Shown here: positions 35,773-45,052 of the stretch, piece after piece | Numbering within the stretch: position 1 is the stretch's first letter | How the letters are laid out: each line of letters begins with the position of its first letter | Assembly (NCBI GenBank): GCA_016706595.1 | Contig: JADJJH010000002.1 | Location: 434,001 to 498,000, forward strand | DNA from: Bacteroidota bacterium | Lineage (GTDB): Bacteria > Bacteroidota > Bacteroidia > Chitinophagales > Chitinophagaceae | Direction: 5' to 3' | Length of the DNA: 64,000 bases | Made by a program: the position numbers and the translations under genes | Notes under the pieces: model-generated | Seen by the model: only the letters and a program-made list of their open reading frames with translations | Told to the model about the DNA's origin: nothing | The model's database searches: none

Positions 35773-37869
35773 TTGTCGGCAGAACATCTGCGTTCCGAAG
35801 CTCCATTACTTACCTTATTGATTCCCCAGATCATTGGGATACTCCTATACTTCATTTTGCCGCTTAGTTTATGTTGGCATTTCGGTATACCTATTATTCT
35901 ACTTGCGCTTTTACTTTATGGATTTCAATATTTACCTGATTATTATAGAGTACAGTATTTTGCATGCAAAGGTATTTTGTTGTATGTTTTACTGATTAGT
36001 GTATTTTATCTTATAGGTATCATGCATGCCGCACCAAGTTCTTCAATGTGGTATAAACATCAAAAGCATGAATACAAATTTGCCATCGTACAAATTACTG
36101 AACCTCTTCATGTAAAACCAAAATCGTACAAAGCACAAGTTGAAATTAAATACTTACTTAATGGCCATAAAAAAATACAAGTGCAGGGTAAAGCGATTAT
36201 TTACTTGCAACACGATTCTTCATCAGCCAGCCTACAAGAAGGTGATATTTTATGTATTAATAACTTATTGAAGGATATTCAATTATCATGTAATCCGGGA
36301 GCTTTTGAGTATGCCGACTATTGCAAGCAAAACCAAATTTACCAATCGGCCTATTTGCCTACCGGCAGTTGGAAGAAAATGGCCAGTGAAAGGAAACGAA
36401 TTTCAGTATTCTTCAATTCAATAGGATTATATGCACGAAATATTTTACGTAATCATATTCCTAACCAATCATCAGTTGGTATTGCCGAAGCCTTACTCAT
36501 GGGATATCGAAATGATATAGATAAGGATATTTGGCAAGCATATGCCGATACCGGTATCGTGCACATCATTGCTATATCGGGTATGCATATGGCAATGATT
36601 TATATGAGCTTGATATGGCTTTTTAGCAAAATGCCAATTCTGAAAAATCGCAAGGTATTGGCAACGTTTGTAAGTTTACTATTGATGTGGTTATTTGCTT
36701 GCATCACCGGATTGCCACCATCTGTAAATCGTGCAGCTTTGATGTTTACTTTCATCGCGATGGGTGATATGATGAATCGCAATATTTCATCGCTCAATAA
36801 TTTAGCCGCTTCGGCCTTTTTATTACTTTGTATCAATCCAAATTGGTTGTTCGATATTGGTTTCCAATTATCCTATTTGGCGGTATTGAGTTTAATTTTA
36901 TTTTATGCTAAAGTGTATAACGTATTGTATGTCTCCAATAAAATTTTAGATGCAATTTGGAAACTAACTTCGGCAACGCTTGCTGCACAAATACTTACTT
37001 TGCCATTATGTATTTACTATTTTCATCAATTTCCTTTGTTATTTGTGCTTACCAATTTGGTAGCTGTACCGCTTACCACATTAGTACTTTATGCCGAAAT
37101 TTTATTGGTGAATTTACATACTATAAAGCCATTAGCGGATTGCCTAGGTAAAATAATTTCGTATTCAATTGAGTGGCTTAATAAGTTTGTTCAAAGCGTA
37201 AGTCATTTGCCATTTGCAGTTTGGGAAGGATTGCAATTCAATCTTATACAAACAATTTTGTGTTATGGAATTATACTTTCATTGGCCATTTTTATTCTTC
37301 AAAAAAACAAAATGGCCTTCATCACTAGCTTTGTCTTGATTACTGTATTCATAGGCTCATGTTGTTTTATTAAATGGAAACATCTTCAGCAAAAGCAGAT
37401 TGTAATCTACCAAATAGCAAAACAAAAAGCGATTGAATTCATAAGTGGTACGTATGCTTTTTCACCTGATGAAAATAGTTTGCAACAAGTAAAAAACGAA
37501 AAATTTGTTCTTCAGCCTGCTCATCGTTTCTTTCAAATTAAAAGTCAAAAAATGGATCACCTCTATCAGATTAAAAATCCCGACATTGAAGCATTTCAAT
37601 TTTATAATCTCCGCATTGTTCGTATGGCTACTACAAAATTCACGAATCCTACACCACTCTTCGTTGATTATCTCATCCTCAGTGAAAAATGTAATCCTGA
37701 TATTTCATGGCTAGCGAAAAATTTTAAGGCAAAACATATTGTACTCGATAGTAGTATTCCTTTTTGGCATGTCGATGAGTTGCAAAATAAACTCGAGGTT
37801 CTATGTATTCCAATTCATATAATTCAAAACCATGGTGCTTTAATAATTGATGCTGATCAAGAAGATTAG
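35773..37869 (+). CDS. comEC: ComEC/Rec2 family DNA-uptake channel protein
   Basis: 698 residues with a TTG start, 3 bp after the HU/SPOR stop. There are several N-terminal helices, then an OB-like soluble segment (about 90-200, DUF4131). The competence domain begins GIAEALLMGYRNDIDKDIW and contains DTGIVHIIAISGMHMAMIY (about 259-277) and GLPPSVNRAALMF. Multiple helices follow. The C-terminal 130 residues are short and soluble. A complete metallo-beta-lactamase nuclease domain, found in Firmicutes ComEC, is not visible, as in many Bacteroidota. It would move single-stranded DNA across the inner membrane. Confidence 0.92.
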   Translation: MSAEHLRSEAPLLTLLIPQIIGILLYFILPLSLCWHFGIPIILLALLLYGFQYLPDYYRVQYFACKGILLYVLLISVFYLIGIMHAAPSSSMWYKHQKHEYKFAIVQITEPLHVKPKSYKAQVEIKYLLNGHKKIQVQGKAIIYLQHDSSSASLQEGDILCINNLLKDIQLSCNPGAFEYADYCKQNQIYQSAYLPTGSWKKMASERKRISVFFNSIGLYARNILRNHIPNQSSVGIAEALLMGYRNDIDKDIWQAYADTGIVHIIAISGMHMAMIYMSLIWLFSKMPILKNRKVLATFVSLLLMWLFACITGLPPSVNRAALMFTFIAMGDMMNRNISSLNNLAASAFLLLCINPNWLFDIGFQLSYLAVLSLILFYAKVYNVLYVSNKILDAIWKLTSATLAAQILTLPLCIYYFHQFPLLFVLTNLVAVPLTTLVLYAEILLVNLHTIKPLADCLGKIISYSIEWLNKFVQSVSHLPFAVWEGLQFNLIQTILCYGIILSLAIFILQKNKMAFITSFVLITVFIGSCCFIKWKHLQQKQIVIYQIAKQKAIEFISGTYAFSPDENSLQQVKNEKFVLQPAHRFFQIKSQKMDHLYQIKNPDIEAFQFYNLRIVRMATTKFTNPTPLFVDYLILSEKCNPDISWLAKNFKAKHIVLDSSIPFWHVDELQNKLEVLCIPIHIIQNHGALIIDADQED

Positions 37870-37989
37870 CCGGTTTCAATATATATTCTTTACCATGAGT
37901 TTACATGAACATTCAACCACCTCGGTAACATATACATGGAAGACTGTAATAACTAGCAACATGCTAAACCTAAAAACTAAAATTCTTAT

Positions 37990-38388
37990 TTACTCAATAA
38001 ACTTTCCTCGCATCTTTTTTATCTCACCTCTTCTTTTCTTCTGATCCATTCTTCTTGCTTTCACAGCTTTAGATGCACGAGTAGCAATTCGCGCTTTACG
38101 TTTTATTAAACATTGCTCCAACACATGATGCAATTTTTCTATCGCAATTTCTTTATTGCTTAACTGGGTTCGAGTTTCATTGCAGCGTACAATCAGGGTG
38201 CCATCATGTGTTAGTTTATTCGCTAATTTGTCGAGCAATATTTGTTTTTGTTCATCATGTAAAATGCGCGATGCGCCAATGGTAAATCTAACCTCAACCT
38301 GTGTTTCCACTTTGTTTACGTGTTGTCCGCCCTTACCACCGCTTCGCGAAGTACGCACCTCCAATTCTCCACTTACATCTATCTTCAT
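37990..38388 (-). CDS. arfB: Peptidyl-tRNA hydrolase ArfB (YaeJ), ribosome rescue
   Basis: 132 residues from the ATG at 38388; an open frame extends to 38445 but would overlap the divergent dtd start. The catalytic GGQ is in SRSGGKGGQHVNKVET. The C-terminal tail is very basic (KRKARIATRASKAVKARRMD and beyond), as in ArfB, where it occupies the empty mRNA channel of stalled ribosomes. It lacks the stop-codon recognition domains of RF1/RF2, which the short length confirms. Confidence 0.94.
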   Translation of the reverse strand: MKIDVSGELEVRTSRSGGKGGQHVNKVETQVEVRFTIGASRILHDEQKQILLDKLANKLTHDGTLIVRCNETRTQLSNKEIAIEKLHHVLEQCLIKRKARIATRASKAVKARRMDQKKRRGEIKKMRGKFIE

Positions 38389-38427
38389 TCTTTTCTGTAT
38401 TTTGCAGGCACCAAATATAATTAATTC

Positions 38428-38880
38428 ATGCGAGCAGTTATTCAAAGGGTTTCAAGTGCCAATGTAAGTATCGGTGGTGAAATAAAAGATAGCATCGATA
38501 CAGGTTTTCTTGTCTTGTTAGGAATCGAAACCGATGATACCTTAGAAGACATACTGTGGCTTAGCAGTAAAATTGTGAATATGCGTATTTTTTCCGATGA
38601 GGCCGGACTGATGAATCTTGCCTTAAAAGAAGTAGACGGAAATATTTTACTTATCAGTCAATTTACTTTACATGCATCTACTAAAAAAGGAAATCGTCCT
38701 TCATTTATTCAAGCCGCTAAGCCTGAACTTGCCATACCCTTATACGAACGTATGATTCAACAACTTGAAACAGAATTGGGTAAAAAAATTGGTACCGGTA
38801 TTTTTGGTGCCGATATGCAAGTAGCTTTGGTAAATAACGGACCAGTTACCATCATCATCGATTCGAAACAAAAACAATAA
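38428..38880 (+). CDS. dtd: D-aminoacyl-tRNA deacylase
   Basis: 150 residues, full length for the family. It starts MRAVIQRVSSANVSI and carries the two active-site motifs SQFTL and NNGPVTI (the Gly-cisPro motif). It removes D-amino acids, and Gly from tRNA-Ala, mischarged on tRNA. It is transcribed divergently from arfB over a 39-bp gap, with both products acting in translation quality control. The MazG-like gene starts 1 bp after its stop. Confidence 0.96.
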   Translation: MRAVIQRVSSANVSIGGEIKDSIDTGFLVLLGIETDDTLEDILWLSSKIVNMRIFSDEAGLMNLALKEVDGNILLISQFTLHASTKKGNRPSFIQAAKPELAIPLYERMIQQLETELGKKIGTGIFGADMQVALVNNGPVTIIIDSKQKQ

Positions 38881-38881
38881 T

Positions 38882-39214
38882 ATGGAACTAAAGCAATTAC
38901 AAAGCGATATAGATACTTGGATTACCACTACCGGTGTTCGTTATTTCAACGAGCTTACCAATCTGGGCATTTTGATGGAAGAAGTTGGCGAGCTATCACG
39001 AATCATGGTTCGTAAATATGGCGAACAAAGCAGTAAAGAAAGTGATCAGCAAAGTGATATGGCCGATGAAATGGCAGATATACTTTTTGTGTTAACAGCG
39101 CTTGCCAATCAATGTGGGGTAGATTTGGAAACTGCGATGCAAAAAAATTTCGAGAAGAAGAATATTCGTGATGTAAATCGGCATCGCCTGAATGACAAAC
39201 TTAAAAATCATTAG
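38882..39214 (+). CDS. MazG-like nucleotide pyrophosphohydrolase
   Basis: 110 residues, all-alpha. The metal-binding ExxE and ExxD helices are in LMEEVGELSRIM and MADEMADILFVL. This is the MazG/DUF84-free short class (pyrophosphatase family). It probably hydrolyses non-canonical or damaged dNTPs. It is coupled to dtd, with one base between stop and start. An interspersed structured repeat (39216-39285) begins at its stop codon. Confidence 0.88.
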   Translation: MELKQLQSDIDTWITTTGVRYFNELTNLGILMEEVGELSRIMVRKYGEQSSKESDQQSDMADEMADILFVLTALANQCGVDLETAMQKNFEKKNIRDVNRHRLNDKLKNH

Positions 39215-39215
39215 G

Positions 39216-39285
39216 CAGCTATTCCCGCTTTTCGTTACAATGCCCTGTCGAGGCGCCAGGGCGATTTTCACTACAATCGGGGCTG
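39216..39285. repeat. Structured GC-rich interspersed element of Bacteroidota type
   Basis: Outer stems CAGC/GCTG (39216-39219 and 39282-39285) and CCCG/CGGG (39224-39227 and 39278-39281) enclose an inner hairpin GCCCTG-N9-CAGGGC (39242-39262). On either side of the hairpin lie imperfect direct repeats, CTTTTCGTTACAAT (39228-39241) and ATTTTCACTACAAT (39264-39277). GC content is higher than in the surroundings. I recall very similar elements between genes in other Bacteroidota; their role is unknown to me. Confidence 0.7.
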
Positions 39286-39393
39286 TGGGTTCCTGCTGAA
39301 TTGGAAAATTAGGTTTGATTCAACCCTTTGCCCACAAATCAATTTCCCTAAAACCATTTTACTGACTATTTTCGCAACCTCAAAAATTTTAGG

Positions 39394-40884
39394 ATGAACC
39401 ACAAAATTACTTCAGCTCTTATTTCAGTATTTTATAAAGACGGACTCGAACCTTTGGTAAAAACATTGCATCAACAAAATGTAACGATTTACTCAACAGG
39501 AGGTACCCAGCAATTTATTGAAGCCCTCAATATTCCCTGTGTGCCCGTCGAAAAAATAACACATTATCCATCTATCTTAGGAGGCAGAGTAAAAACATTA
39601 CATCCTAATGTTTTTGGCGGCATACTCGGCAGACGTGAATTGCAGCAAGATTTGGATGAAATGAAAACCTATGAAATACCAGCCATCGATTTGGTGGTAG
39701 TTGATTTGTATCCTTTTGAAGAAACCGTGGCATCAACCTCTGAAGAAAAACTGATTATCGAAAAGATTGATATCGGCGGTCCTTCTATGATTCGTGCCGC
39801 TGCCAAAAATTTTAATCATGTTGCCGTGCTTTCTTCTAAAACTCAATATCAGTCATTTGTTGATATATTATTGGCGCAACAAGGAGAAACAACTCTGTTA
39901 CAACGACGCGAATTAGCGGGCTTTGCTTTTGAAGTTGTAAAGCAGTATGATATGGCAATTTCAAATTATTTTAATGCCGAAACTACCGTACTTCGTTACG
40001 GCGAAAACCCGCATCAACAAGCAAGTTTTACCGGCAAATTAGCCGAGCTATTTACCCAATTACATGGTAAAGAACTTTCGTATAATAATTTAGTAGACGT
40101 AGATGCAGCCATGCAACTCATTGCCGAATTTGATGCGAATGCCGAAACTGTATTTGCCATTATTAAACATACGAACGTGTGCGGAGTAGCGGCTACAAAT
40201 ACTGTGCTTAGTTCATGGCAAAATGCAATTGCCGGTGATCCCGAATCGGCCTTTGGCGGTGTATTGGTATGTAACGCTACCATCGACGAACAAACTGCAG
40301 AAGCCATCAATGAAATATTTTTTGAAGTACTGATTGCTCCTTCTTTTTCGGATGCCGCATTAAGCATTCTTCAACAAAAGAAAAATAGAATTCTCTTGCG
40401 AATGTCGGAGGTAAAATCGACGCAAAGTACAATGACTAAAACCTTGCTCAACGGAAGTATTGCTCAGGATATCGACACCGGTAATTTTACCACTTGGCTC
40501 GAAGAGGGCGGAAGAACATGTTCAGACACCGAAAAAGCGGATATGTTATTTGGCAATATCATTGCAAAACATTTAAAATCCAATGCCATTGCTTTAGTAA
40601 AAAACAAACAACTATTAGGTAAGGGGTGCGGACAAACATCACGTATTGATGCTTTGAAACATGCGATTGAAAAGGCTAAACAATTTTCATTTGATTTGCA
40701 TGGTGCCATACTTGCTTCTGATGCGTTTTTCCCGTTTGATGATTGTGTAAAAATTGCCCACGAAGCCGGTATATCTGCTTTTATACAGCCCGGCGGAAGT
40801 ATTCGTGATAAAGATTCAATTGACTATTGCAAACAGCATGATTTGGGGATGGTAATCACAGGTATGCGGCACTTTAAACATTAA
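39394..40884 (+). CDS. purH: Bifunctional AICAR transformylase / IMP cyclohydrolase
   Basis: 496 residues. The N-terminal IMP cyclohydrolase (MGS-like) part has STGGT and LGGRVKTLHPNVFGGILGRR. The transformylase part has RYGENPHQQASF, KELSYNNLVDVDAA and IKHTNVCGVA, and ends FIQPGGSIRDKDSI ... MVITGMRHFKH. It carries out the last two steps of de novo purine synthesis. The length is a little under the common 505-525 residues, with no obvious missing motif. The -7-like TATTTTCG at 39367-39374 is a weak promoter candidate. Confidence 0.97.
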   Translation: MNHKITSALISVFYKDGLEPLVKTLHQQNVTIYSTGGTQQFIEALNIPCVPVEKITHYPSILGGRVKTLHPNVFGGILGRRELQQDLDEMKTYEIPAIDLVVVDLYPFEETVASTSEEKLIIEKIDIGGPSMIRAAAKNFNHVAVLSSKTQYQSFVDILLAQQGETTLLQRRELAGFAFEVVKQYDMAISNYFNAETTVLRYGENPHQQASFTGKLAELFTQLHGKELSYNNLVDVDAAMQLIAEFDANAETVFAIIKHTNVCGVAATNTVLSSWQNAIAGDPESAFGGVLVCNATIDEQTAEAINEIFFEVLIAPSFSDAALSILQQKKNRILLRMSEVKSTQSTMTKTLLNGSIAQDIDTGNFTTWLEEGGRTCSDTEKADMLFGNIIAKHLKSNAIALVKNKQLLGKGCGQTSRIDALKHAIEKAKQFSFDLHGAILASDAFFPFDDCVKIAHEAGISAFIQPGGSIRDKDSIDYCKQHDLGMVITGMRHFKH

Positions 40885-40958
40885 ACAGCCGTTAAGCACC
40901 TAAAAATTATGCATTTCGATAAAAATCACTTTACATTTACGGAACAAAATTTTAAAAA

Positions 40959-41450
40959 ATGAAAAAAGTCGTTTTTAGTTTGATGCTGGCTTTAGTAAGC
41001 ATGGCTTCCTTTGCACAAACCCAAGAGTTACCAAACACTAAAATTCGTGATATCAATGGTAAGCAAGTTTCATTTAACGAAGCCGTAGAAAAAGGGAAAT
41101 TAACCCTAGTAAGCTTTTGGGCAACATGGTGTATCCCGTGCAAACAAGAAATAAAAAATATTAAAGACAAATTAGACGGCTGGAAAAAAGAAGTGGATTT
41201 TAATTTTATGACTATATCGGTTGATGATTCACGTTCGACAGCGATGGTAAAAACCTATGCAAAATCGCAAGGATGGACTTTCCCTACCTATACCGACCCA
41301 AATAGTGATTTAAAGCGCTCGCTTAATTTTCAAAATGTACCTTTTTCAATCATCGTTGACCAAAATGGAAAAATAGTTTACCAGCATAGCGGTTACGAAG
41401 AAGGTGGAGAAGATGAACTTTTCGAAAAATTGAAGACTTTGAATAAGTAG
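40959..41450 (+). CDS. TlpA-like periplasmic thioredoxin
   Basis: 163 residues with a signal peptide (1-20, ending MASFAQ). The thioredoxin fold has the active site SFWATWCIPCKQE (CxxC about residues 54-57) and the cis-Pro region NVPFSIIVDQNGKIV. This TlpA/ResA class reduces disulphides in periplasmic proteins, for example in cytochrome c maturation. The partner is unknown. A TACATTTA -7-like motif lies at 40932-40939. Confidence 0.92.
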   Translation: MKKVVFSLMLALVSMASFAQTQELPNTKIRDINGKQVSFNEAVEKGKLTLVSFWATWCIPCKQEIKNIKDKLDGWKKEVDFNFMTISVDDSRSTAMVKTYAKSQGWTFPTYTDPNSDLKRSLNFQNVPFSIIVDQNGKIVYQHSGYEEGGEDELFEKLKTLNK

Positions 41451-41593
41451 GGGTTAGGTTTCGAATGTTAGATGCTAGGATGTTTTATTTACATTACTGT
41501 ATTTGTTCTCTTTAGATTTACGTCAAACATTTTGATTGGATGATGTGTAATCATCTACTATTTTATTAGGTTGGTATGTTTAAATAATTGCGC

Positions 41594-43153
41594 ATGCAAA
41601 TTCTGAATTCGAAATTCATCTTCAATACCAAGCTATTTTATTTACTTTATTTTATTATACTTCAAGCTTGTACAAGTTCTACAGACAAAATACCGGCACC
41701 TGAAAAAGATTTTTGTGCATCAATACATCGTAACGATACGATTTCGTTAAGCAAAGAATTAAAAGAACATCATGCTAACATGCAAACCAAAACGGGTGTA
41801 TATGTACTCGAAGATGGTGATGCAGCCATGATGAGTCGTGCTTGGCTTTGTGAGTATGCCGAGAAAAGTATTGATATTCAATATTTTATTTTTTCAACCG
41901 ATAATGTAGGTTTAATTGCTTGCGACTATTTGGTTCGAGCCGCAGATCGTGGCGTTCACGTGCGAATTTTAGTTGATGATATTATGGTGGAAGCCAGCGG
42001 AAAAGAAATACTCACCATGGATTCGCATAAAAATATTGACATTAAAATTTATAATCCAGGGGTGAATCTGGGTAAGAATTTATTTCAGAAAACTATACAA
42101 TTCGCAACACATTTTAAAAGTGCTAACCAACGTATGCACAATAAAACCTTTATCGTTGATGGTAAAGTAGCCATTACCGGCGGACGAAATATTGCGGATG
42201 AATATTTTGATTATGATCATGCCTATAATTTTAGAGACCGCGATGTGCTGTTACTTGGTAAAGTAAATAAAACCATAACTCAATCATTTAATACGTTTTG
42301 GCATAGTTCGTTAAGCATTCCGGTAAGTAAATTAGTAAGCGATAAGATTGAAAATTTTTCAGACACGATAAGCTTTGAACGTTTGCACCAGTACGCATGT
42401 AATCCAAATAATTTTTGGCCTCAAGTTCGGGCGCGAATACAACATCTTCCGGATGCTTTTAAGTTGATTCAAAAAAATGGCACTTTGCATTGGGTGGATA
42501 GTGTATACTTTATAAGTGATATGCCAGGTAAAAATGATGGAAGTAAAGGATTACATGGCGGTGGCATTTGTACCGATACACTGATGCAATTAGTAAAGCA
42601 AGCTACATCAACAATTGATATTCAATCGCCCTATTTAATTACTACTTCATATGGTCAACAATTGTTTAGTGAAGCAATTCGCCGGGGTGTAAAAATTAGA
42701 ATTCTTACGAATAGTTTAGCCTCAACCGATAATCTGGAAGCTTTTAGCGCATACCAAAAAAGCAGAAAGCAACTTTTGCAATCCGGCATTCGAATTTTTG
42801 AATTTCGTCCAGATGCACAAGAGCGATATAAAATTATGACCGGTTCATTACAAGCCAAATTGAACTATACGCCCATTTTTGGATTGCATGCAAAATCGAT
42901 GGTTATCGACGGTAAGATTACGGTTATCGGTACATTTAATCTTGACCCAAGAAGTGCTAATTTAAACACCGAATGCATTGCGGTTATTTACGACAAGCCA
43001 ACTGCTCGTAGTGTGTTGAGTGGCATGGAAACCGAGTTCAAGCCTGACAATTCGTGGGAAACCACGGCTACGTTTAATCCTGATAGCAAAGCCGGAAAGT
43101 ATAAGCAAATGAAAAGTAATCTTCGAAAAGTTATTCCGAAATCCATTTTGTGA
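41594..43153 (+). CDS. Phospholipase D family lipoprotein (cardiolipin synthase-like)
   Basis: 519 residues from the ATG at 41594, with a TTG two codons upstream as an alternative. The N-terminus ends in a lipobox (LQAC, Cys 26), so it is a lipoprotein. Two complete HKD motifs are present: HNKTFIVDGKVAITGGRN (about 181) and HAKSMVIDGKITVIGTFNLD (about 432). A long segment between them probably covers the active-site cleft. Family members include cardiolipin synthase C-like and PLD phosphodiesterases. An envelope phospholipid transferase is likely; the exact reaction is unproven. Confidence 0.9.
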   Translation: MQILNSKFIFNTKLFYLLYFIILQACTSSTDKIPAPEKDFCASIHRNDTISLSKELKEHHANMQTKTGVYVLEDGDAAMMSRAWLCEYAEKSIDIQYFIFSTDNVGLIACDYLVRAADRGVHVRILVDDIMVEASGKEILTMDSHKNIDIKIYNPGVNLGKNLFQKTIQFATHFKSANQRMHNKTFIVDGKVAITGGRNIADEYFDYDHAYNFRDRDVLLLGKVNKTITQSFNTFWHSSLSIPVSKLVSDKIENFSDTISFERLHQYACNPNNFWPQVRARIQHLPDAFKLIQKNGTLHWVDSVYFISDMPGKNDGSKGLHGGGICTDTLMQLVKQATSTIDIQSPYLITTSYGQQLFSEAIRRGVKIRILTNSLASTDNLEAFSAYQKSRKQLLQSGIRIFEFRPDAQERYKIMTGSLQAKLNYTPIFGLHAKSMVIDGKITVIGTFNLDPRSANLNTECIAVIYDKPTARSVLSGMETEFKPDNSWETTATFNPDSKAGKYKQMKSNLRKVIPKSIL

Positions 43154-43269
43154 TTGCTTTAAAAATATTTCGGGGTCCCCGCCAACTTTTTTAAGGTGAG
43201 TAGGATTTTTAACGGGGGCAAAAGAAGATACTAGCAAGTAGGCAATTCAAAACAGCTAACAACCGATTA

Positions 43270-44448
43270 TTAAAAACCCACTGCTATTTCACAAAACATA
43301 CGAACGCCAATACCAATTGCTTGTTGATGAATATTGAAATTGGCATTATGTACAGGATAGGTAAATTCGCCATTGTATGAAGTGCCTAAGCGAAAAAAGC
43401 AACCCGGCACATGATGGGTGTAAAAACTAAAGTCTTCGGCGGCCATGCGTAAATCAAGGGTTACAACATTATCAGAATGTAAAACTCCTTCGGCAATGGC
43501 CCTTGCCCGTTGTGTGGTTTCGGGATGATTAAATAATGATGGATAGCCCTTAGGGATATGCACTTCAGCATCGCCACCTAAAGCCCTACAAAGCTCAATA
43601 GTATGTTTGGTAATTAGCTCATGTGCTTGTGCACGCCAAGTTTCATCCATACAACGTAAGGTGCCTTCTATTTTTACTTCGTTCGGAATTACATTGCCTG
43701 CATTGCCCCCATGAATTTGTCCGAACGACAAAACCGATGGCTGCAAAGGATTACAATTGCGCGAAATAATTTGTTGTAAACTTACTAATAGGTTTGCCGA
43801 TATAATAACCGGATCAATGGTTTGATGTGGCAAAGCAGCATGACCACCTTTGCCTTTTACAGTAATAAAAATTTCATCGGCACTTGCCATGTATTGCCCT
43901 TCACGAAAGCCTACCTTGCCATACGGCAGATGAGGATAAACATGTAAAGCAAAAATGGCCTCAGGTTTAGGATTTTCAAGTACACCTTCTTTGATTAATA
44001 AACTGGCACCTCCTGGATGTTTTTCTTCGCCGGGTTGAAAAATACATTTGATAGTACCCGACCATTCATTGCGAGTTTGTTGCAAAATAAAAGCGGCACC
44101 CAATAAACATGTGGTATGCACATCATGTCCGCATGCATGCATTACGCCGGGGTTTTGCGACTTGTAAGTCACCTCATTATTTTCAAGAATAGGCAAGGCG
44201 TCCATATCACCCCGGAGCGCAATAATTCTACTATCGGGGTTTTGACCTTTTATCAGTGCAACAATGCCAGTACCGGCAATTCCGGTTTGATGCTCAATGC
44301 CCCAACTTGTAAGTTTTTCTGAAACAAACTTTGCGGTTTCATATTCTTGAAATGAAAGCTCGGGATGTGCATGAATATGTTCACGAATTTGGATGAATTC
44401 GGGTAAGTGATTTTCAACTAAGGTGGCAATAGAATTATTCAGAGACAT
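43270..44448 (-). CDS. M20 family amidohydrolase/carboxypeptidase
   Basis: 392 residues. Metal site elements are HACGHDVHTTCL (about 100), FQPGEEKHPGGAS with the catalytic Glu, and the C-terminal AAEDFSFY. The dimerisation domain lies between. The sequence fits the N-acyl-L-amino-acid amidohydrolase / hippuricase / IAA-amidohydrolase class (M20D). It would release amino acids from N-acyl or dipeptide substrates. The start overlaps the stop of the SPOR protein gene by 14 bp, so the two are co-transcribed. Confidence 0.93.
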   Translation of the reverse strand: MSLNNSIATLVENHLPEFIQIREHIHAHPELSFQEYETAKFVSEKLTSWGIEHQTGIAGTGIVALIKGQNPDSRIIALRGDMDALPILENNEVTYKSQNPGVMHACGHDVHTTCLLGAAFILQQTRNEWSGTIKCIFQPGEEKHPGGASLLIKEGVLENPKPEAIFALHVYPHLPYGKVGFREGQYMASADEIFITVKGKGGHAALPHQTIDPVIISANLLVSLQQIISRNCNPLQPSVLSFGQIHGGNAGNVIPNEVKIEGTLRCMDETWRAQAHELITKHTIELCRALGGDAEVHIPKGYPSLFNHPETTQRARAIAEGVLHSDNVVTLDLRMAAEDFSFYTHHVPGCFFRLGTSYNGEFTYPVHNANFNIHQQAIGIGVRMFCEIAVGF

Positions 44449-44947
44449 TGATATTTTTTACAGTGATGATATCTGGAACGATAAATGAACTTGGAAACAT
44501 ACGACTTACCTTACGAAGAAACTCAGAGGCATCTTTCCGTTCTTCAAAATCGCCTACCTTAATTTTGTAAGATGGTACATTATACGACATGTACGAACGA
44601 TAATCGGCGAAAGCCTTGCTAAAGTTATTTTTAGCTTTCATAGCCAAGGCACGATCAGGGCCGTTATAGATAATAATTCTAAACCCTTTCGTAGTATAAA
44701 TACTGCCGGTTACTTTTTTCTTACCATCCATCGAAACAATAGGCTTATAAACCGGAATAATTTTGGCTTTTTCTTCTGCTTCAATTTTCGCCATCAAAGG
44801 CGGACGGGTATCCAAGATATCTAAACGAGGATCTTTAAAAATTTGAATGTTTTGGGGAATTTGAATGCTGTCTTCATTGGGCGTTTCAGTTTGTGAAAAG
44901 CCAGTGATATAAAACAAGGATAAAAGTATACTAAAAAAATACTTCAT
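44435..44947 (-). CDS. SPOR domain periplasmic protein
   Basis: 170 residues from the ATG at 44947, with a signal peptide MKYFFSILLSLFYITGFSQ. The C-terminal 80 residues form a SPOR domain: GFRIIIYNGPDRALAMKAKN ... YKIKVGDFEERKDASEFL. SPOR domains recognise peptide-stripped glycan strands. The preceding segment is a short linker. A clear -7 promoter motif, TACCTTTG, is at 44974-44981. It overlaps the amidohydrolase gene by 14 bp. Confidence 0.88.
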   Translation of the reverse strand: MKYFFSILLSLFYITGFSQTETPNEDSIQIPQNIQIFKDPRLDILDTRPPLMAKIEAEEKAKIIPVYKPIVSMDGKKKVTGSIYTTKGFRIIIYNGPDRALAMKAKNNFSKAFADYRSYMSYNVPSYKIKVGDFEERKDASEFLRKVSRMFPSSFIVPDIITVKNINVSE

Positions 44948-44973
44948 AAAAACAAGCAAGTGATGTTGAGGGG

Positions 44974-44981
44974 CAAAGGTA
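44974..44981 (-). promoter_or_regulatory. -7 promoter motif TACCTTTG for the SPOR/amidohydrolase unit
   Basis: An exact TAnnTTTG match on the minus strand, 26 bp before the ATG at 44947. No -33 TTTG is found at 19 bp. Confidence 0.45.
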
Positions 44982-45005
44982 TAACAATTGGGTGCTTTCT
45001 ATTAT

Positions 45006-45036
45006 TTTGAGTAGCACTATTATTACCTTAAGTTTG
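45006..45036 (+). promoter_or_regulatory. Consensus Bacteroidota promoter for the CoA-binding protein gene
   Basis: TTTG (45006-45009), exactly 19 bp, then TAAGTTTG (45029-45036) match TTTG-N19-TAnnTTTG perfectly. The ATG at 45053 is 16 bp after the -7 element. Confidence 0.75.
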
Positions 45037-45052
45037 TGAAAATTTAGAAAAA

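Noticed and set aside
43171..43219. Hairpin or diverged copy of the 39216 element (CCCCG ... CGGGG)
   Set aside because: Only five paired bases with a long irregular interior; similarity to the other element is too weak to call.
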